Positions 6,835-17,038 are shown, counted from the first letter of the stretch. The stretch: 64,000 nt of DNA from RGIG7450 sp045633565 (GCA_045633565.1 JAZQYO010000026.1:1-64000), one strand, 5' to 3'. Notes: generated by a model not told the origin, from the letters alone. Numbers and translations are program-made.

Positions 6835-6862
6835 ATAATCTTTTCTACGAAACATCGAGTTA

Positions 6863-9682
6863 TTATTCTTTAAAGAGCCATTTAATTTCTTCATAGGAAA
6901 GCGAGGCAAGCATTGTTTCCCCTGTTTCAAGAACGCTGTCCACCATATCCTGTTTAAGTTTTTTAAGCTCACAGATTTTTTCTTCTATAGTGCCGGTGGC
7001 AATAAGCTTTGTCACCTGGACCACCTTTGTCTGCCCAATTCTGTGGGCGCGGTCTGTTGCCTGGTTTTCCACCGCCGGATTCCACCACGGGTCATAGTGA
7101 ATAACCATATCCGCACCGGTCAGGTTAAGCCCCGTTCCGCCTGCACGCAGGGAAACAAGGAATATATCGCACATTCCCTCATTAAATGATTTTACCATGT
7201 TAAATCTCTGCTCACTTTTGGTACTGCCGTCAAGATAATAGTGGCTTATTCCCATTTCAGAAAGCATATCGGAAATCATGCCCAGCATACTTGTAAACTG
7301 TGAGAAAATAAGTATTCTGTGTCCTGCCTGAATTCCCGATTCAACTATGTCTTTCAAAAGATTAAGCTTGCCGCTTTCACCGTCATAATTTTCGATAAAT
7401 AATGACGGGTGACAGCAAAGCTGACGCAGTCTTGTTAAAAGTGCAAGAATTCTTATACGATTTTTCTCAAACTCACCATTGTCGCCAAGCAGGAATACCT
7501 CCTCTTTGGCTTTTTCCGCAAAACCGATGTAAAGCTTCTTTTGTTCTTCGGTAAGCTCGCAGGGCAGATAGCTTTCAATTTTTTCGGGAAGCTCTGCCAT
7601 AACCTCGCTTTTCAGTCTTCTGAGTATAAACGGACGGATATGCTTTTGCAGCATACCAAGTGCCTCTTTATCTTTTTCTTTTACAATGGGAAGTTCATAA
7701 ACCGCCCTGAATTTATGTCTGCTGTAAAGATATCCGGGCATGACAAAATCAAACACCGACCAAAGCTCTAAAAGTGTGTTTTCAAGCGGTGTGCCGGTAA
7801 GTGCAAAAAAGCTGTCCGCTTTTATCTGTTTAACAACTTTGGCACTTAAGGTGTTGGGGTTTTTAATATGCTGCGCCTCATCTATAAAGCAATATGCAAA
7901 CTCTGTATCTGAATAAAGATTTAAATCGTTTCTCAAAAGTCCGTAAGAGGTTATCGCAAAATGCGCATCCGCAATATTTTCCACTGCCTGCTCACGCATT
8001 TGCGGGCTTCCGCTTAATATTACCGTTTTAGCCTCAGGCGCAAACTTTGCAATTTCCGACGACCAGTTGAATATAAGCGAAGTGGGCACTACTATAAGTG
8101 TAGGCTTTTTATTATTTTCATATTCGCTCATGACAAATGCTATGGTCTGCAGGGTTTTACCAAGTCCCATTTCGTCTGCTAAAATCCCGCCAAAACCAAG
8201 CTCTGCCAGAGATTTCATCCATTTAACACCCGTTTTCTGATATGGTCTTAAAACACTGTCAATATGCGGGGGGATTTCCACTTCAGTTTCACTTTTTTTA
8301 AATCTTTTCACAAATTCCCTGAATTTGTCATCTCCGCTGATTTTAATGGCAGAATCACCCAAATCTTCAAGGAAAAAGGCACGTGCGAGACTTACCGTTC
8401 CGCCTGCCCTGTCTGCCTCCACATTTTCAAGCAGCTTTGCCGCCTGAGAAAGCGGTTTTGCGGAAAGGTTTACAAATGACCCCGATTTTAAGTGATAAAA
8501 CTTTCTTTTTTCACGAACTGCGTCCATTATATCGGCAAGCTCTTCATCATCTATACCTTCAATGGACAAATTAAATTCCAGCATATTTCCGGCGCCAAGG
8601 CTGACGCCGCCGTTACCTTTTGTAGGGGTAACCACTTCTAAATTAAACCTGTCCGAATAAAAAATCTCAGACAGTTCTTTCATCTGAAAAATTCCTTCGC
8701 TCAAAAAATCGTACAGCTTGTACTCATCTGACAGATATAAAACACCCTCCTCGGGCATAAATCCGAGACTTGCCGCAAGGCGGATAAATTCATTTTCCTT
8801 TCGCACGTCACGTATGAGGATTTTTTCTCCCTGTGCAGGCTTTTCGCCAAGGAAATGATTGAATTCTTCACCACCATAGCAAAATCTCACCGTTGCCGAA
8901 ACGGTGCCGTAATCTGTTCTGTCCAGATATGTTTTAATTTTAAGCTGACCTACCGTTACATCCTTCTTGATAGTGCTGTCAATTTCCACATGCCCTATCT
9001 GTCGAACAAAGGGAAATACCCTTGTTATAACGTCATACTTGTCCTCATTTTTAAAAACAATACTACCATCTGATGCGGCTTCTTTCAGCCGGGCAATTAT
9101 TTGGGCATGGGCTCTTTTTAAAACATGAATGCTTCCTTCAAAGAAGATAACATCACAAGCTTTTGTAAGTGGCACAATACTTCCCAGTTTGTCGCAACGC
9201 AGAATTATATACCCGCCCTGCTTTAAAGCTTCAAAGGAAAGAGCCGGAAGGACAGCTGCCACACTTATGTTACCGGACATTCCTCCGATTATTTCTGTTT
9301 CTTCACCGCAGAGCTGCTGCATAACCGGCAGAATATACTTCTCAGGTAGTCTGACCTCTCTGCCGGACGGCATATTTTCGCCAAAAATCACCGTCATCAG
9401 GTTTATAAATCCCAAAATGTTCCGAGTGAATTCTACTCTTCCGGGATTAAATGTAAAACCCTTGCCGAATTTTATCGGCTCGCCTGATTTAAGCATTTTA
9501 AAAATATGCGCAAATTCTTTTACCGAATAAAGTCTGGATGTCCCGATTTTCAGGCTGAGAAATAGTCCGTCATCATTTATTCTGAGCACAGGAACAAGTC
9601 TTACAGTCTGAGGCTGTCCACCCGGTGTCATGGTTGAAAATGCCGATATTAAATTTTTGGATTTGTCCGAATGGGCAGTCAT
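6863..9682 (-). CDS. SNF2-family DEAD/H helicase
   Basis: A 939-residue Swi2/Snf2 ATPase. The first 450 residues match the bacterial SNF2-associated region. The two RecA-like lobes follow: motif I ILADEMGLGKT near residue 500, motif II FIDEAQHIKN, motif III ALTGTPLENT, and the C-terminal lobe with SLRAGGTGLNLTGAD and the ATDRAHRIGQ arginine-finger motif. Such enzymes translocate on double-stranded DNA and remodel protein-DNA complexes. No N-terminal SWIM zinc finger is visible, although many relatives have one. It is last in a leftward run with DNA-synthesis genes, 18 bp after the aminopeptidase gene. Confidence 0.93.
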   Translation of the reverse strand: MTAHSDKSKNLISAFSTMTPGGQPQTVRLVPVLRINDDGLFLSLKIGTSRLYSVKEFAHIFKMLKSGEPIKFGKGFTFNPGRVEFTRNILGFINLMTVIFGENMPSGREVRLPEKYILPVMQQLCGEETEIIGGMSGNISVAAVLPALSFEALKQGGYIILRCDKLGSIVPLTKACDVIFFEGSIHVLKRAHAQIIARLKEAASDGSIVFKNEDKYDVITRVFPFVRQIGHVEIDSTIKKDVTVGQLKIKTYLDRTDYGTVSATVRFCYGGEEFNHFLGEKPAQGEKILIRDVRKENEFIRLAASLGFMPEEGVLYLSDEYKLYDFLSEGIFQMKELSEIFYSDRFNLEVVTPTKGNGGVSLGAGNMLEFNLSIEGIDDEELADIMDAVREKRKFYHLKSGSFVNLSAKPLSQAAKLLENVEADRAGGTVSLARAFFLEDLGDSAIKISGDDKFREFVKRFKKSETEVEIPPHIDSVLRPYQKTGVKWMKSLAELGFGGILADEMGLGKTLQTIAFVMSEYENNKKPTLIVVPTSLIFNWSSEIAKFAPEAKTVILSGSPQMREQAVENIADAHFAITSYGLLRNDLNLYSDTEFAYCFIDEAQHIKNPNTLSAKVVKQIKADSFFALTGTPLENTLLELWSVFDFVMPGYLYSRHKFRAVYELPIVKEKDKEALGMLQKHIRPFILRRLKSEVMAELPEKIESYLPCELTEEQKKLYIGFAEKAKEEVFLLGDNGEFEKNRIRILALLTRLRQLCCHPSLFIENYDGESGKLNLLKDIVESGIQAGHRILIFSQFTSMLGMISDMLSEMGISHYYLDGSTKSEQRFNMVKSFNEGMCDIFLVSLRAGGTGLNLTGADMVIHYDPWWNPAVENQATDRAHRIGQTKVVQVTKLIATGTIEEKICELKKLKQDMVDSVLETGETMLASLSYEEIKWLFKE

Positions 9683-9700
9683 GTTACCAGAGCCTTTCAG

Positions 9701-11077
9701 TTAGATTTTTTCAAAGAATACTTTATATCCTTTATAAGCGGAATATATGTCAGCTTTAGCTGCAATTTCAAAAGGTGAGTGCATGGATAAAAGCGGTACA
9801 CCGCAGTCAATCACTTCAAGGTCGAGGTTTGCAATATACTGTGCAACAGTTCCTCCGCCTCCTTCATCAACCTTGCCAAGCTCTCCTATCTGCCAGAAAA
9901 CTTTTTCTTCATCAAGCAGATTTCTGATTTTATAAATAAGCTCTGCAGAAGCATCGCTCGAACCGCCTTTGCCTCTTGAACCTGTATATTTCATAAAAGC
10001 AAGTCCCTGATTGAGTTTGGGTGTGTTCTGTTTTTCAAAAACACCTGCATAAAGCGGGTCAAAAGCCGCACAAACGTCTGCAGACAGACAAACTGATGCG
10101 GACAGACATTTTCTCAGCTTAAGGTCGGAATAGTTTTCTTCTGACAAAGAAATCATTTCCGCAACCGTATTTTCGAAAAATCTTGATTTCATTCCGGTGT
10201 TACCCATTGAGCCGATTTCCTCTTTATCTGCAAGCATACAAACGGCAGTTTTCTCCCCTGCGCCGGAATCTAAAAGTGCTTTGAGTCCTGTGTATGCACA
10301 CACTCTGTCGTCATGACCGTAGCTGCCCACAAGCGACCTGTCAAATCCGACATCTTTGGGGGCTACTGCAGGGTAAATTTCAAGCTCTGCCGAAATAAAG
10401 TCCGCTTCAGTTATGCCATACATTTCGTTCAGCAATTTTAAAAGAGCGTCCTTTAGGCTTTCTTCCTTGTCGTCAGACGGAATTGTTCCTATTATTACGC
10501 TTAAATTTTCACCTTCAATTACCTCTTTTGCCGGTTTTGTCATCTGAGACGCTGCAAGATGAGGAAGAAGATCGGATATGCACAGGCAGAAATCATCACC
10601 ACTTACATGAATTTTCACCGGACCGTTTTTGGTCATCACAACACCACTCATACCAAGCGGAAGTGCCGTCCACTGATATTTTTTAATGCCACCATAATAA
10701 TGTGTTTTAAAATAGGCAATTCCACCATCTTCAATTACCGGGACAGGTTTTAAATCAAGTCTTGGTGAATCAATATGTGCCGCCACAACTGCGAGTCCCG
10801 CTTCCGCCATAGGCCTTTTTCCTATTTTTGCAAGCAGAATACTTTTTTCGCGGTTAACCGCATAAACACAGTCCCCAACCGAGAGACTTTTCATATCAGA
10901 AAGCGGCCTGTAGCCTGCTTTTTCAGCCATTTTAACAATTTCTTCAACGCACAGGCGTTCTGTAACTCCTGTAGCCATGAAAGTTTTGTATCCTTCGGAA
11001 AAATTCATTATTTCCTTTTTCAAAGATTCGTCCGATTCTTTCCACACATTTTTAGGTTCATAAGAAAAGTTACCCAT
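9701..11077 (-). CDS. M18 family aminopeptidase (aspartyl aminopeptidase type)
   Basis: A 458-residue metallopeptidase. Zinc-site segments of the M18 fold are visible: AAHIDSPRLDLKP (first His/Asp), YGHDDRVCAYTGL, the catalytic ADKEEIGSMGNTG and the C-terminal LSMHSPFEIAAKAD with the last His. The length is normal. It removes N-terminal residues, acidic ones in characterised members, from cytosolic peptides. It lies two bases after the lytic transglycosylase stop, so the genes are co-transcribed. Metal and substrate preference cannot be read from the sequence. Confidence 0.94.
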   Translation of the reverse strand: MGNFSYEPKNVWKESDESLKKEIMNFSEGYKTFMATGVTERLCVEEIVKMAEKAGYRPLSDMKSLSVGDCVYAVNREKSILLAKIGKRPMAEAGLAVVAAHIDSPRLDLKPVPVIEDGGIAYFKTHYYGGIKKYQWTALPLGMSGVVMTKNGPVKIHVSGDDFCLCISDLLPHLAASQMTKPAKEVIEGENLSVIIGTIPSDDKEESLKDALLKLLNEMYGITEADFISAELEIYPAVAPKDVGFDRSLVGSYGHDDRVCAYTGLKALLDSGAGEKTAVCMLADKEEIGSMGNTGMKSRFFENTVAEMISLSEENYSDLKLRKCLSASVCLSADVCAAFDPLYAGVFEKQNTPKLNQGLAFMKYTGSRGKGGSSDASAELIYKIRNLLDEEKVFWQIGELGKVDEGGGGTVAQYIANLDLEVIDCGVPLLSMHSPFEIAAKADIYSAYKGYKVFFEKI

Positions 11078-11079
11078 TT

Positions 11080-11619
11080 TTATTCTCCTTCCGTATAGAG
11101 CTTTTTGTAGTTTTCATAATACTTAAGCGTTTTATAAACATAATCGCGGGTTTCCTCAAACAAAATGTCATCTAAAACCAGCCCGCCCGCATCATTTTTC
11201 CACTGGTTTACATTTGTACTGCCTGCATTATATGCCGCCAGTGCCGCTGTCAGATTACCGTCATGGTCCAAGATAAGCTTTGCCAGATACCAGCTTCCTA
11301 CCGCAATATTTATCTCCGGCGTGAAAATATCACCCTCTATGCCCATTTTTTCCATTGCCCAACCGGCAGTTTCGGGTGTTATCTGCATAAGCCCCTGCGC
11401 ATCTTTGTGCGACCTGGCATCTTCATCAAACTTGCTTTCCGCCTTTATTACCGAATAAATAAGATGCTCATCAACACCAAACTTTTCAGCCGACGCCGTC
11501 ACATATTCCCGGTATTTTTTGGGATACTCAAATTTTCTCAAGTATGGTTTATATAACATAGTGGCAACCACCGCTACCACTATTAATAAAATCGCAACAA
11601 GTGCTCTTTTTTTATTCAC
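11080..11619 (-). CDS. Membrane-anchored lytic transglycosylase (Slt domain)
   Basis: A 179-residue protein with one N-terminal membrane helix (VAILLIVVAVVATMLY) and an Slt/LT catalytic domain: catalytic Glu in IYSVIKAESKFDEDARS, then AQGLMQITPETAGW and ALAAYNAGSTNVNQW. It cleaves peptidoglycan outside the membrane. The GTG at 11619 overlaps the coaE stop; an in-frame TTG lies four codons earlier. No clear ribosome site is seen, so translation probably depends on coupling to coaE. The coaE-slt arrangement is familiar in Clostridia. Confidence 0.92.
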   Translation of the reverse strand: MNKKRALVAILLIVVAVVATMLYKPYLRKFEYPKKYREYVTASAEKFGVDEHLIYSVIKAESKFDEDARSHKDAQGLMQITPETAGWAMEKMGIEGDIFTPEINIAVGSWYLAKLILDHDGNLTAALAAYNAGSTNVNQWKNDAGGLVLDDILFEETRDYVYKTLKYYENYKKLYTEGE

Positions 11620-12196
11620 CAAGATAATCAATTATATCGCTCCTAAGACTTTCAACACTTCCGTTATTTGCAATTACTTTGTCCGCCATCTCCATCAGTT
11701 TCTCCTGGGACATCTGCGAACGCACCCGTGAGAGAGCTTCTTTAAACTCAATACCGTCACGGGCCATTATTCTATTTATACGCACATCTTCCGGTGCACA
11801 TACCGCAACAGTTTCGGTGCAGAGGTCTACAATTTCCTTAACAGAAAATAAAAGCGGAGCATCTATTATTATAAGTGAATTCTCGCAGCTTTCTACCAGG
11901 TCAGCAATTTTTTCGGCAATCGCCGGGTGCAGAATTGAGTTAAGTTTTCCCAGTGCATTTTTATCATTAAATACAATTCTGCCCAATGCTTTTCTGGAAA
12001 GCTTGCCATTTTCAAAGACTTCTTCGGAAAATTCCTCTCTTATTTTTCGCAGAACTTCCATATCAGAATCGGTTATTTCATGGGAAATTTTATCTGCATC
12101 TATCACACAGGCGCCAAGAGAGGCGAAAATTTCCGCCGCAAGGGATTTGCCGCTGCCGCTACCACCTGTCAGCCCTATAACTCTATTTTGCGTCAT
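11612..12196 (-). CDS. coaE: Dephospho-CoA kinase
   Basis: A 194-residue P-loop kinase with Walker A GLTGGSGSGKS at the N-terminus, the substrate-binding segment VIDADKISHEI, and the lid region ARDGIEFKEALSRVRSQMS. It phosphorylates the ribose 3'-hydroxyl of dephospho-CoA, the last step of CoA synthesis. Its start overlaps the end of polA by 14 bp and its end overlaps the transglycosylase gene. The polA-coaE pair is typical of Firmicutes. Confidence 0.96.
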   Translation of the reverse strand: MTQNRVIGLTGGSGSGKSLAAEIFASLGACVIDADKISHEITDSDMEVLRKIREEFSEEVFENGKLSRKALGRIVFNDKNALGKLNSILHPAIAEKIADLVESCENSLIIIDAPLLFSVKEIVDLCTETVAVCAPEDVRINRIMARDGIEFKEALSRVRSQMSQEKLMEMADKVIANNGSVESLRSDIIDYLGE

Positions 12197-14810
12197 ACCA
12201 GCTTGTTCCCTCCCCTACATCTACCGGAATGGGCACACTTAAATTTGCTGCAGTTTCCATACAGCTTTTTAAGATTTCAGCCACCTGTTTTATTTCATCC
12301 TTGTGCGCTTCAACAATCAGCTCGTCGTGCACCTGCAGAATAAGTCTTGATTTATAACCGCCACTTCGTAGTGCTTCATGAACCTTAACCATTGCAAATT
12401 TTATAATATCTGCCGAGCTGCCCTGAATTGGCGTGTTAAGTGCCACTCTTTCTCCGAAAGAGCGTTCAATGAATTTTTGTGATTTCAGTTCGGGAATATC
12501 ACGGCGTCTGCCGAAAATGGTTGTTACATACCCGTTTTCCTTCGCAAATGCTACCGTGTCCGCCATATACTGACGCACTCCCGGATATTTATCAAGATAC
12601 CCTTCAATATACTCCGCAGCCGTTTTCTTTGAAACGTGCAAATCTCCGGCAAGTGCAAAATCGGAAATTCCGTAAATAATACCAAAATTAACAGCTTTCG
12701 CATTACTTCTCATCTGAGAAGTTACCTCCTCCGGTTTAACATGAAAAACCTGAGAAGCCGTTATTGTATGAATATCCTCGCCATTTATAAAAGCGTCGGT
12801 GAGTACCTCATCACCCGAAATGTGCGCAAGTATTCTAAGTTCAATCTGTGAATAGTCTGCGTCAAGCAGCACATAGTCGCTGCTACCGGCAACAAACATT
12901 TTCCGCATCTGACTGCCTATTTCAGTTCTGACTGGGATATTCTGCAGATTTGGCTCGGTTGAGCTTATTCTGCCCGTTGCCGTAACCGTCTGATTAAACT
13001 TTGAATGAATTCTTCCGTCAGTGGGATTTATAAGAGGCAAAAGTCCGTCAATATAAGTGGATTTTAATTTCGTCAGCATACGATAATTGCTGATGCTTTC
13101 AATTATTTCATGTTTGCCCGAAAGCTTATCTAAAACGTCCGCATCGGTGGAATATCCCGTTTTTGTTTTGCGGATTACAGGAAGTCCCAGCTTTTCAAAA
13201 AGCACTTCGCCAAGCTGTTTGGGTGAATTTATGTTAAACTCACCGCCCGCCAGGTCATAAATATTCTTTGTCAGAATATCAATTGTACTCGCAAGCATTT
13301 CACCAAATTCCGAAAGTGCAGCCTTGTCCACCTTAAAACCAATTGTTTCCATGTCACTGAGTACATACGCAAGCGGAAGCTCTATTTCATAATAGAGTTT
13401 CTCCTGACCACGTTCTGAAATAATTTTCGAAAATTCTTCTTTTAATTTTAAAACGCCATTTGACAACTTTGCTGCATAACCCGCAATCTCTTCTTTGGGC
13501 AGGCTTAATGGATTTACCGACTTTTTACCTTTTCCAAACTTTTCTTCCAGCGTTTCAAACCCCAAAAGCCCACCTATATCATAACTTGACTTTACAGGAT
13601 TTACAACATAACCGGCAAGTGATGTGTCAAAGCAGACATCATTAAGTTTTATCCCATAATTCTTTAAAATAAGCAAGTCTTCTTTTAAGCTATGGGTAAT
13701 TTTTTTCGCATCACACTCAAATATATTTTTAATATCCTCAGGAACAAGCCCTGCAAAAAGTCCCGACCCGAACAGAAATACCCAATGTTTCTGAGCCGAT
13801 ACAGAAACGATGCATATTTCTCCCTCAAATGTTAAAATATTATATGCAAATTCAGAAAGTCCCGAAATTTCCTCAATCGCCATTTTTGCCGCTGTGGCAT
13901 CTTCTATGATTATCACCTGTAGTTTTTCTTCCGGTTTCTCTTTTGCCGAAATGCCGAATTTATCAAGCAGCTTTGTAAACTCCAGCTTTGTGAAAACTTC
14001 AGCTAATTTTTCATTGTCAAATTCACGGACAGTATATTTTCCCGGCTCAAAATCTATGGGCACGTCTGTGAAAATTTCTGCAAGTTCATAGCTTAAATAT
14101 GCCATTTCACGGTCATTTTCAAGCTTTGTTTTCACTGCACCTTTTATGTTTTCTATATTCTCATAAACACCATCTAAGCTACCGTATTCATTTATCAGTT
14201 TAACTGCAGTTTTTTCACCTATGCCGGCAACCCCCGGAATATTATCCGAGCTGTCACCCATCAGGCTTTTTATATCTATCATCTTTCTGGGAACTACTCC
14301 ATAGTCCTCCATAATCTTTTCGGGCGTTATAACCTTTGTTTCCGACTTACCCATACGGGTGGAAGTCAGATAAATTGAGGTTGTGTCTGATGCAAGCTGA
14401 AAAGAGTCACGGTCGCCTGTTGTGATGATACATTCTATTCCCTTTTCACTGCATTTTTTCGCAACCGTACCAATAATGTCATCTGCCTCGTATCCTGCCA
14501 TTTCAAGCATGGTGATGTTCATTGCCGAAAGCACCTCTTTTAAGAGAGGCATCTGCATAGCAAGTTCCTCCGGCATACCTTTGCGCTGAGCCTTATAGCC
14601 GTCATATCTTTTGTGACGGAAGGTTTTTTCACGCATGTCAAAGCAGACCGCCAGAAAATCCGGGCGGTCATTTTCAAGATATTTTGTCAAAATATTTAAA
14701 AATCCGTAAACAGCATTGGTGTAAAGCCCCTCTTTTGTAGATAAAAGAGGAACTCCGTAAAAGGCACGGTTTATAATACTGTTTCCGTCAATCACCATGA
14801 ATTTTTTCAT
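12183..14810 (-). CDS. polA: DNA polymerase I
   Basis: An 875-residue protein with three regions: an N-terminal 5'-3' exonuclease (FMVIDGNSIINRAFYG; GYEADDIIGT; SLMGDSSDNIPG), a middle 3'-5' exonuclease-like domain (about 300-470) lacking the DxE metal ligands and therefore probably inactive, and a C-terminal polymerase (LDADYSQIELRILAH, NAKAVNFGIIYGIS, LQVHDELIVEA). It fills gaps and removes RNA primers. The ATG at 14810 follows GAGGTG; a GTG two codons upstream is possible. It overlaps coaE and is four bases from tmk. Confidence 0.97.
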   Translation of the reverse strand: MKKFMVIDGNSIINRAFYGVPLLSTKEGLYTNAVYGFLNILTKYLENDRPDFLAVCFDMREKTFRHKRYDGYKAQRKGMPEELAMQMPLLKEVLSAMNITMLEMAGYEADDIIGTVAKKCSEKGIECIITTGDRDSFQLASDTTSIYLTSTRMGKSETKVITPEKIMEDYGVVPRKMIDIKSLMGDSSDNIPGVAGIGEKTAVKLINEYGSLDGVYENIENIKGAVKTKLENDREMAYLSYELAEIFTDVPIDFEPGKYTVREFDNEKLAEVFTKLEFTKLLDKFGISAKEKPEEKLQVIIIEDATAAKMAIEEISGLSEFAYNILTFEGEICIVSVSAQKHWVFLFGSGLFAGLVPEDIKNIFECDAKKITHSLKEDLLILKNYGIKLNDVCFDTSLAGYVVNPVKSSYDIGGLLGFETLEEKFGKGKKSVNPLSLPKEEIAGYAAKLSNGVLKLKEEFSKIISERGQEKLYYEIELPLAYVLSDMETIGFKVDKAALSEFGEMLASTIDILTKNIYDLAGGEFNINSPKQLGEVLFEKLGLPVIRKTKTGYSTDADVLDKLSGKHEIIESISNYRMLTKLKSTYIDGLLPLINPTDGRIHSKFNQTVTATGRISSTEPNLQNIPVRTEIGSQMRKMFVAGSSDYVLLDADYSQIELRILAHISGDEVLTDAFINGEDIHTITASQVFHVKPEEVTSQMRSNAKAVNFGIIYGISDFALAGDLHVSKKTAAEYIEGYLDKYPGVRQYMADTVAFAKENGYVTTIFGRRRDIPELKSQKFIERSFGERVALNTPIQGSSADIIKFAMVKVHEALRSGGYKSRLILQVHDELIVEAHKDEIKQVAEILKSCMETAANLSVPIPVDVGEGTSWYDAK

Positions 14811-14812
14811 GC

Positions 14813-15484
14813 TCACACCTCAGCAGCTTTAATAACTTCCCTGTGTATTTCTTCAATGGACAGCGGCTCACCATTTCTGCCGCACATAACATGCTCCCAG
14901 CCGAATTTTTCGGCTACTTCAAGGGCAGCGCTGTATGTAGCCGCAAGATATTCTTTATTTCTTTCGTGAATATCCTTTTTCTCCGAGCCGTCAATTTTAT
15001 TTGCCCTTGCCGCCATAAGCTTTGCAGCAATATCCATAGGCATATCAAGAAAAATAACCTTGTCCGGTCTTGGAAGTCCAAGCAGAGTATATTCAAAATT
15101 ATCAAGCCATTCAAGATACTTGTTTCTTTCATCAGTGTCGGTAATTTTACTTGCCTGATGGATCATATTCGAGGTTGTATATCTGTCTGCAACTATGGTG
15201 CCACCCTCGTTTAAAAACTGCTGAAAATCAGTTTTGTAGGTTGCGTATCTGTCAACCGCAAAAAAGGTGGATGCGGCATAAGCATTAACACAGTCGGGCG
15301 AATTTCCAAAATTTCCCCCAAGGTACATTCTCACCAGAGCAGATGAATCACTCTTATAGTTTGGGAACTCGATTCTTTTAACCTTTTTCCCAATAATTTC
15401 AAGATGCTCCACAAGCAGTCTGCTCTGCGTTTCCTTGCCGCTTGAATCAAGGCCTTCTATAACAATAAGTTTACCCTTATTCAT
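14813..15484 (-). CDS. tmk: Thymidylate kinase
   Basis: A 223-residue P-loop kinase with Walker A IEGLDSSGKETQ, the substrate segment EFPNYKSDSSALVRMYLGG, the DRY-type motif VADRYTTSNMIHQ and the DKVIFLDMPMDIA lid start. It makes dTDP from dTMP. The DSSGKET form of the P-loop and the 223-residue length mark a clostridial sub-branch. It overlaps the thyX stop by eight bases, so dTMP synthesis and phosphorylation are translationally linked. Confidence 0.95.
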   Translation of the reverse strand: MNKGKLIVIEGLDSSGKETQSRLLVEHLEIIGKKVKRIEFPNYKSDSSALVRMYLGGNFGNSPDCVNAYAASTFFAVDRYATYKTDFQQFLNEGGTIVADRYTTSNMIHQASKITDTDERNKYLEWLDNFEYTLLGLPRPDKVIFLDMPMDIAAKLMAARANKIDGSEKKDIHERNKEYLAATYSAALEVAEKFGWEHVMCGRNGEPLSIEEIHREVIKAAEV

Positions 15485-16205
15485 ATTTTTTCCTCATTTC
15501 AGCTATCTTGCCGCAGGACATTTTGCCTTCCGGGCAAGGACCTGCCACGCAGGACGGACCTGCTTTTTTAAATATAGTCGGTGCTATATCTTTCACAAGT
15601 CTGTACATCTGATATGCACACTCTCTTATTTCCCACTGTGCACGGGTGCAGCATCTGTGGTGGAAAAAGTTATAAAGGCTTCTTGCGTTCATAGTAACAA
15701 TCATATTTGTTTCGCAGGCGTTGGGCAGGATATATCTTGCATCCTCCTGAGCCGCTTTTTCTGCCGCTTTTTCGTCCAGACCCGCAGAAATATGCTGCTC
15801 TTTTAAAATATCAGCAAGACGGTTATAGTCCTCTACGTCCTTTTCCATTGCCTCTAGATAAATCTTTTTAGCCTCGGGGTTTTTTTCAATCTCGGGCGGA
15901 GTTACAAATGAAAAGCTTTTTTCACTCACATATCTCTGAGATTTTACACTGTAGGACGCAATTCTGTGACGTGTAAACTGAGCAAGCAGACTTCTGCTTA
16001 CCCCCTCAATTCCAAAGGTAAATGAAATGTGCTCAATGGGGCTTTCATGCCCCAAATCCATGAGCATATTTAAAAATTTCTCTGTTTTTTCATTATCCAG
16101 TCCGTCCATAATGTCACTTACCTTTGCTGACGAATAGCAAAGCTTTGCAGCAGAGGCAACAATTTTCTCCGGGTTTGGTGTATATGCTAAAAGCTGTACG
16201 TTCAT
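15477..16205 (-). CDS. thyX: FAD-dependent thymidylate synthase
   Basis: A 242-residue protein with the ThyX motif RHRIASYSVKSQRY at residues 79-92. It methylates dUMP using methylene-THF with FAD as the hydride carrier. The C-terminus contains the conserved RSLYNFFHHRCCTRAQWEIR and a Cys-rich tail (CVAGPCPEGKMSCG). It is first in the leftward thyX-tmk-polA-coaE run, and its start overlaps nothing upstream. Confidence 0.96.
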   Translation of the reverse strand: MNVQLLAYTPNPEKIVASAAKLCYSSAKVSDIMDGLDNEKTEKFLNMLMDLGHESPIEHISFTFGIEGVSRSLLAQFTRHRIASYSVKSQRYVSEKSFSFVTPPEIEKNPEAKKIYLEAMEKDVEDYNRLADILKEQHISAGLDEKAAEKAAQEDARYILPNACETNMIVTMNARSLYNFFHHRCCTRAQWEIRECAYQMYRLVKDIAPTIFKKAGPSCVAGPCPEGKMSCGKIAEMRKKYE

Positions 16206-16226
16206 AATATCATTACTCCTATAAAA

Positions 16227-16961
16227 TTATTTGCCTGTAAGTTTATGCCATATAACCTTGAGCATAAATTTGGGCAGTGCAAGCATTCTGAAAAAACGTT
16301 TTGGCTCTTTCATAAGACGGTAAAACCATTCGAGTCCCAGCTTAATATAAATGTCCGGCGCACGTTTTACATTTCCGGCATAAACATCAAGGCATCCACC
16401 AAGTCCCATTGCAACTTTTGCGTTAAGCTTTTTCCTATTTTCAAAAATCCACTTTTCCTGTTTGGGACAGCCAAGGCAAACAAAAAGAATGTCCGGTGTT
16501 TTTTCATTTATGTCCTCTATAATGCGTATTTCCTCCTGGGCATCAAAATATCCATCATGAGTTCCAACTATTTTTATGCCCGCATATTTTGTTTCAAGCA
16601 CTTCTTTTGCCTTGTCTGCAACTCCCGGTGCCGCACCGAAAAGATAGAAAGTTTTACCGGAGCTTGCTGCCTTTTCCATAATTTTCAGTGAAATGTCGTA
16701 ACCGGATGCTCTCTGGGCAATCGGTCTTGAAAGAATTTTTGATGCGTAAATTATCCCTATTCCGTCAGCAGTTAAAAGATTTGCACTGTTTAAAACATCT
16801 TCAAATTCTTTGTCCTTTACTGCTGCCATAACCATTTCCGAGTTGGGAGTAAAAACATAGTGAAATCCGTCCTCCTCAAGCATGCTCATTATGTAATCAG
16901 CAGAGCCGTCAACTCCGAGGCAGGAAAATTTCACACCTAAAATATCAACCGTGTTCATCAT
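16227..16961 (-). CDS. tagA: WecG/TagA/CpsF family glycosyltransferase (GT26)
   Basis: A 244-residue GT26 protein with the family's N-terminal YVFTPNSEMVMAA and LTADGIGIIYASK segments, the FLFGAAPGVADKA loop and C-terminal LGCPKQEKWIFENRKKLNA plus GLGGCLDVYAGNVKRAPD. TagA adds ManNAc to undecaprenyl-PP-GlcNAc at the membrane in wall teichoic acid or capsule synthesis. A UDP-ManNAc dehydrogenase gene lies about 700 bp away, which supports a ManNAc-type polymer. GGTGGTG precedes the first ATG. Confidence 0.9.
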   Translation of the reverse strand: MMNTVDILGVKFSCLGVDGSADYIMSMLEEDGFHYVFTPNSEMVMAAVKDKEFEDVLNSANLLTADGIGIIYASKILSRPIAQRASGYDISLKIMEKAASSGKTFYLFGAAPGVADKAKEVLETKYAGIKIVGTHDGYFDAQEEIRIIEDINEKTPDILFVCLGCPKQEKWIFENRKKLNAKVAMGLGGCLDVYAGNVKRAPDIYIKLGLEWFYRLMKEPKRFFRMLALPKFMLKVIWHKLTGK

Positions 16962-17038
16962 ATTTATTCACCACCGGTAATTATTTTTTCCGTAAATTTT
17001 ATTATACACCAAACTGCAAAAAAATTCAATAGAAATGA

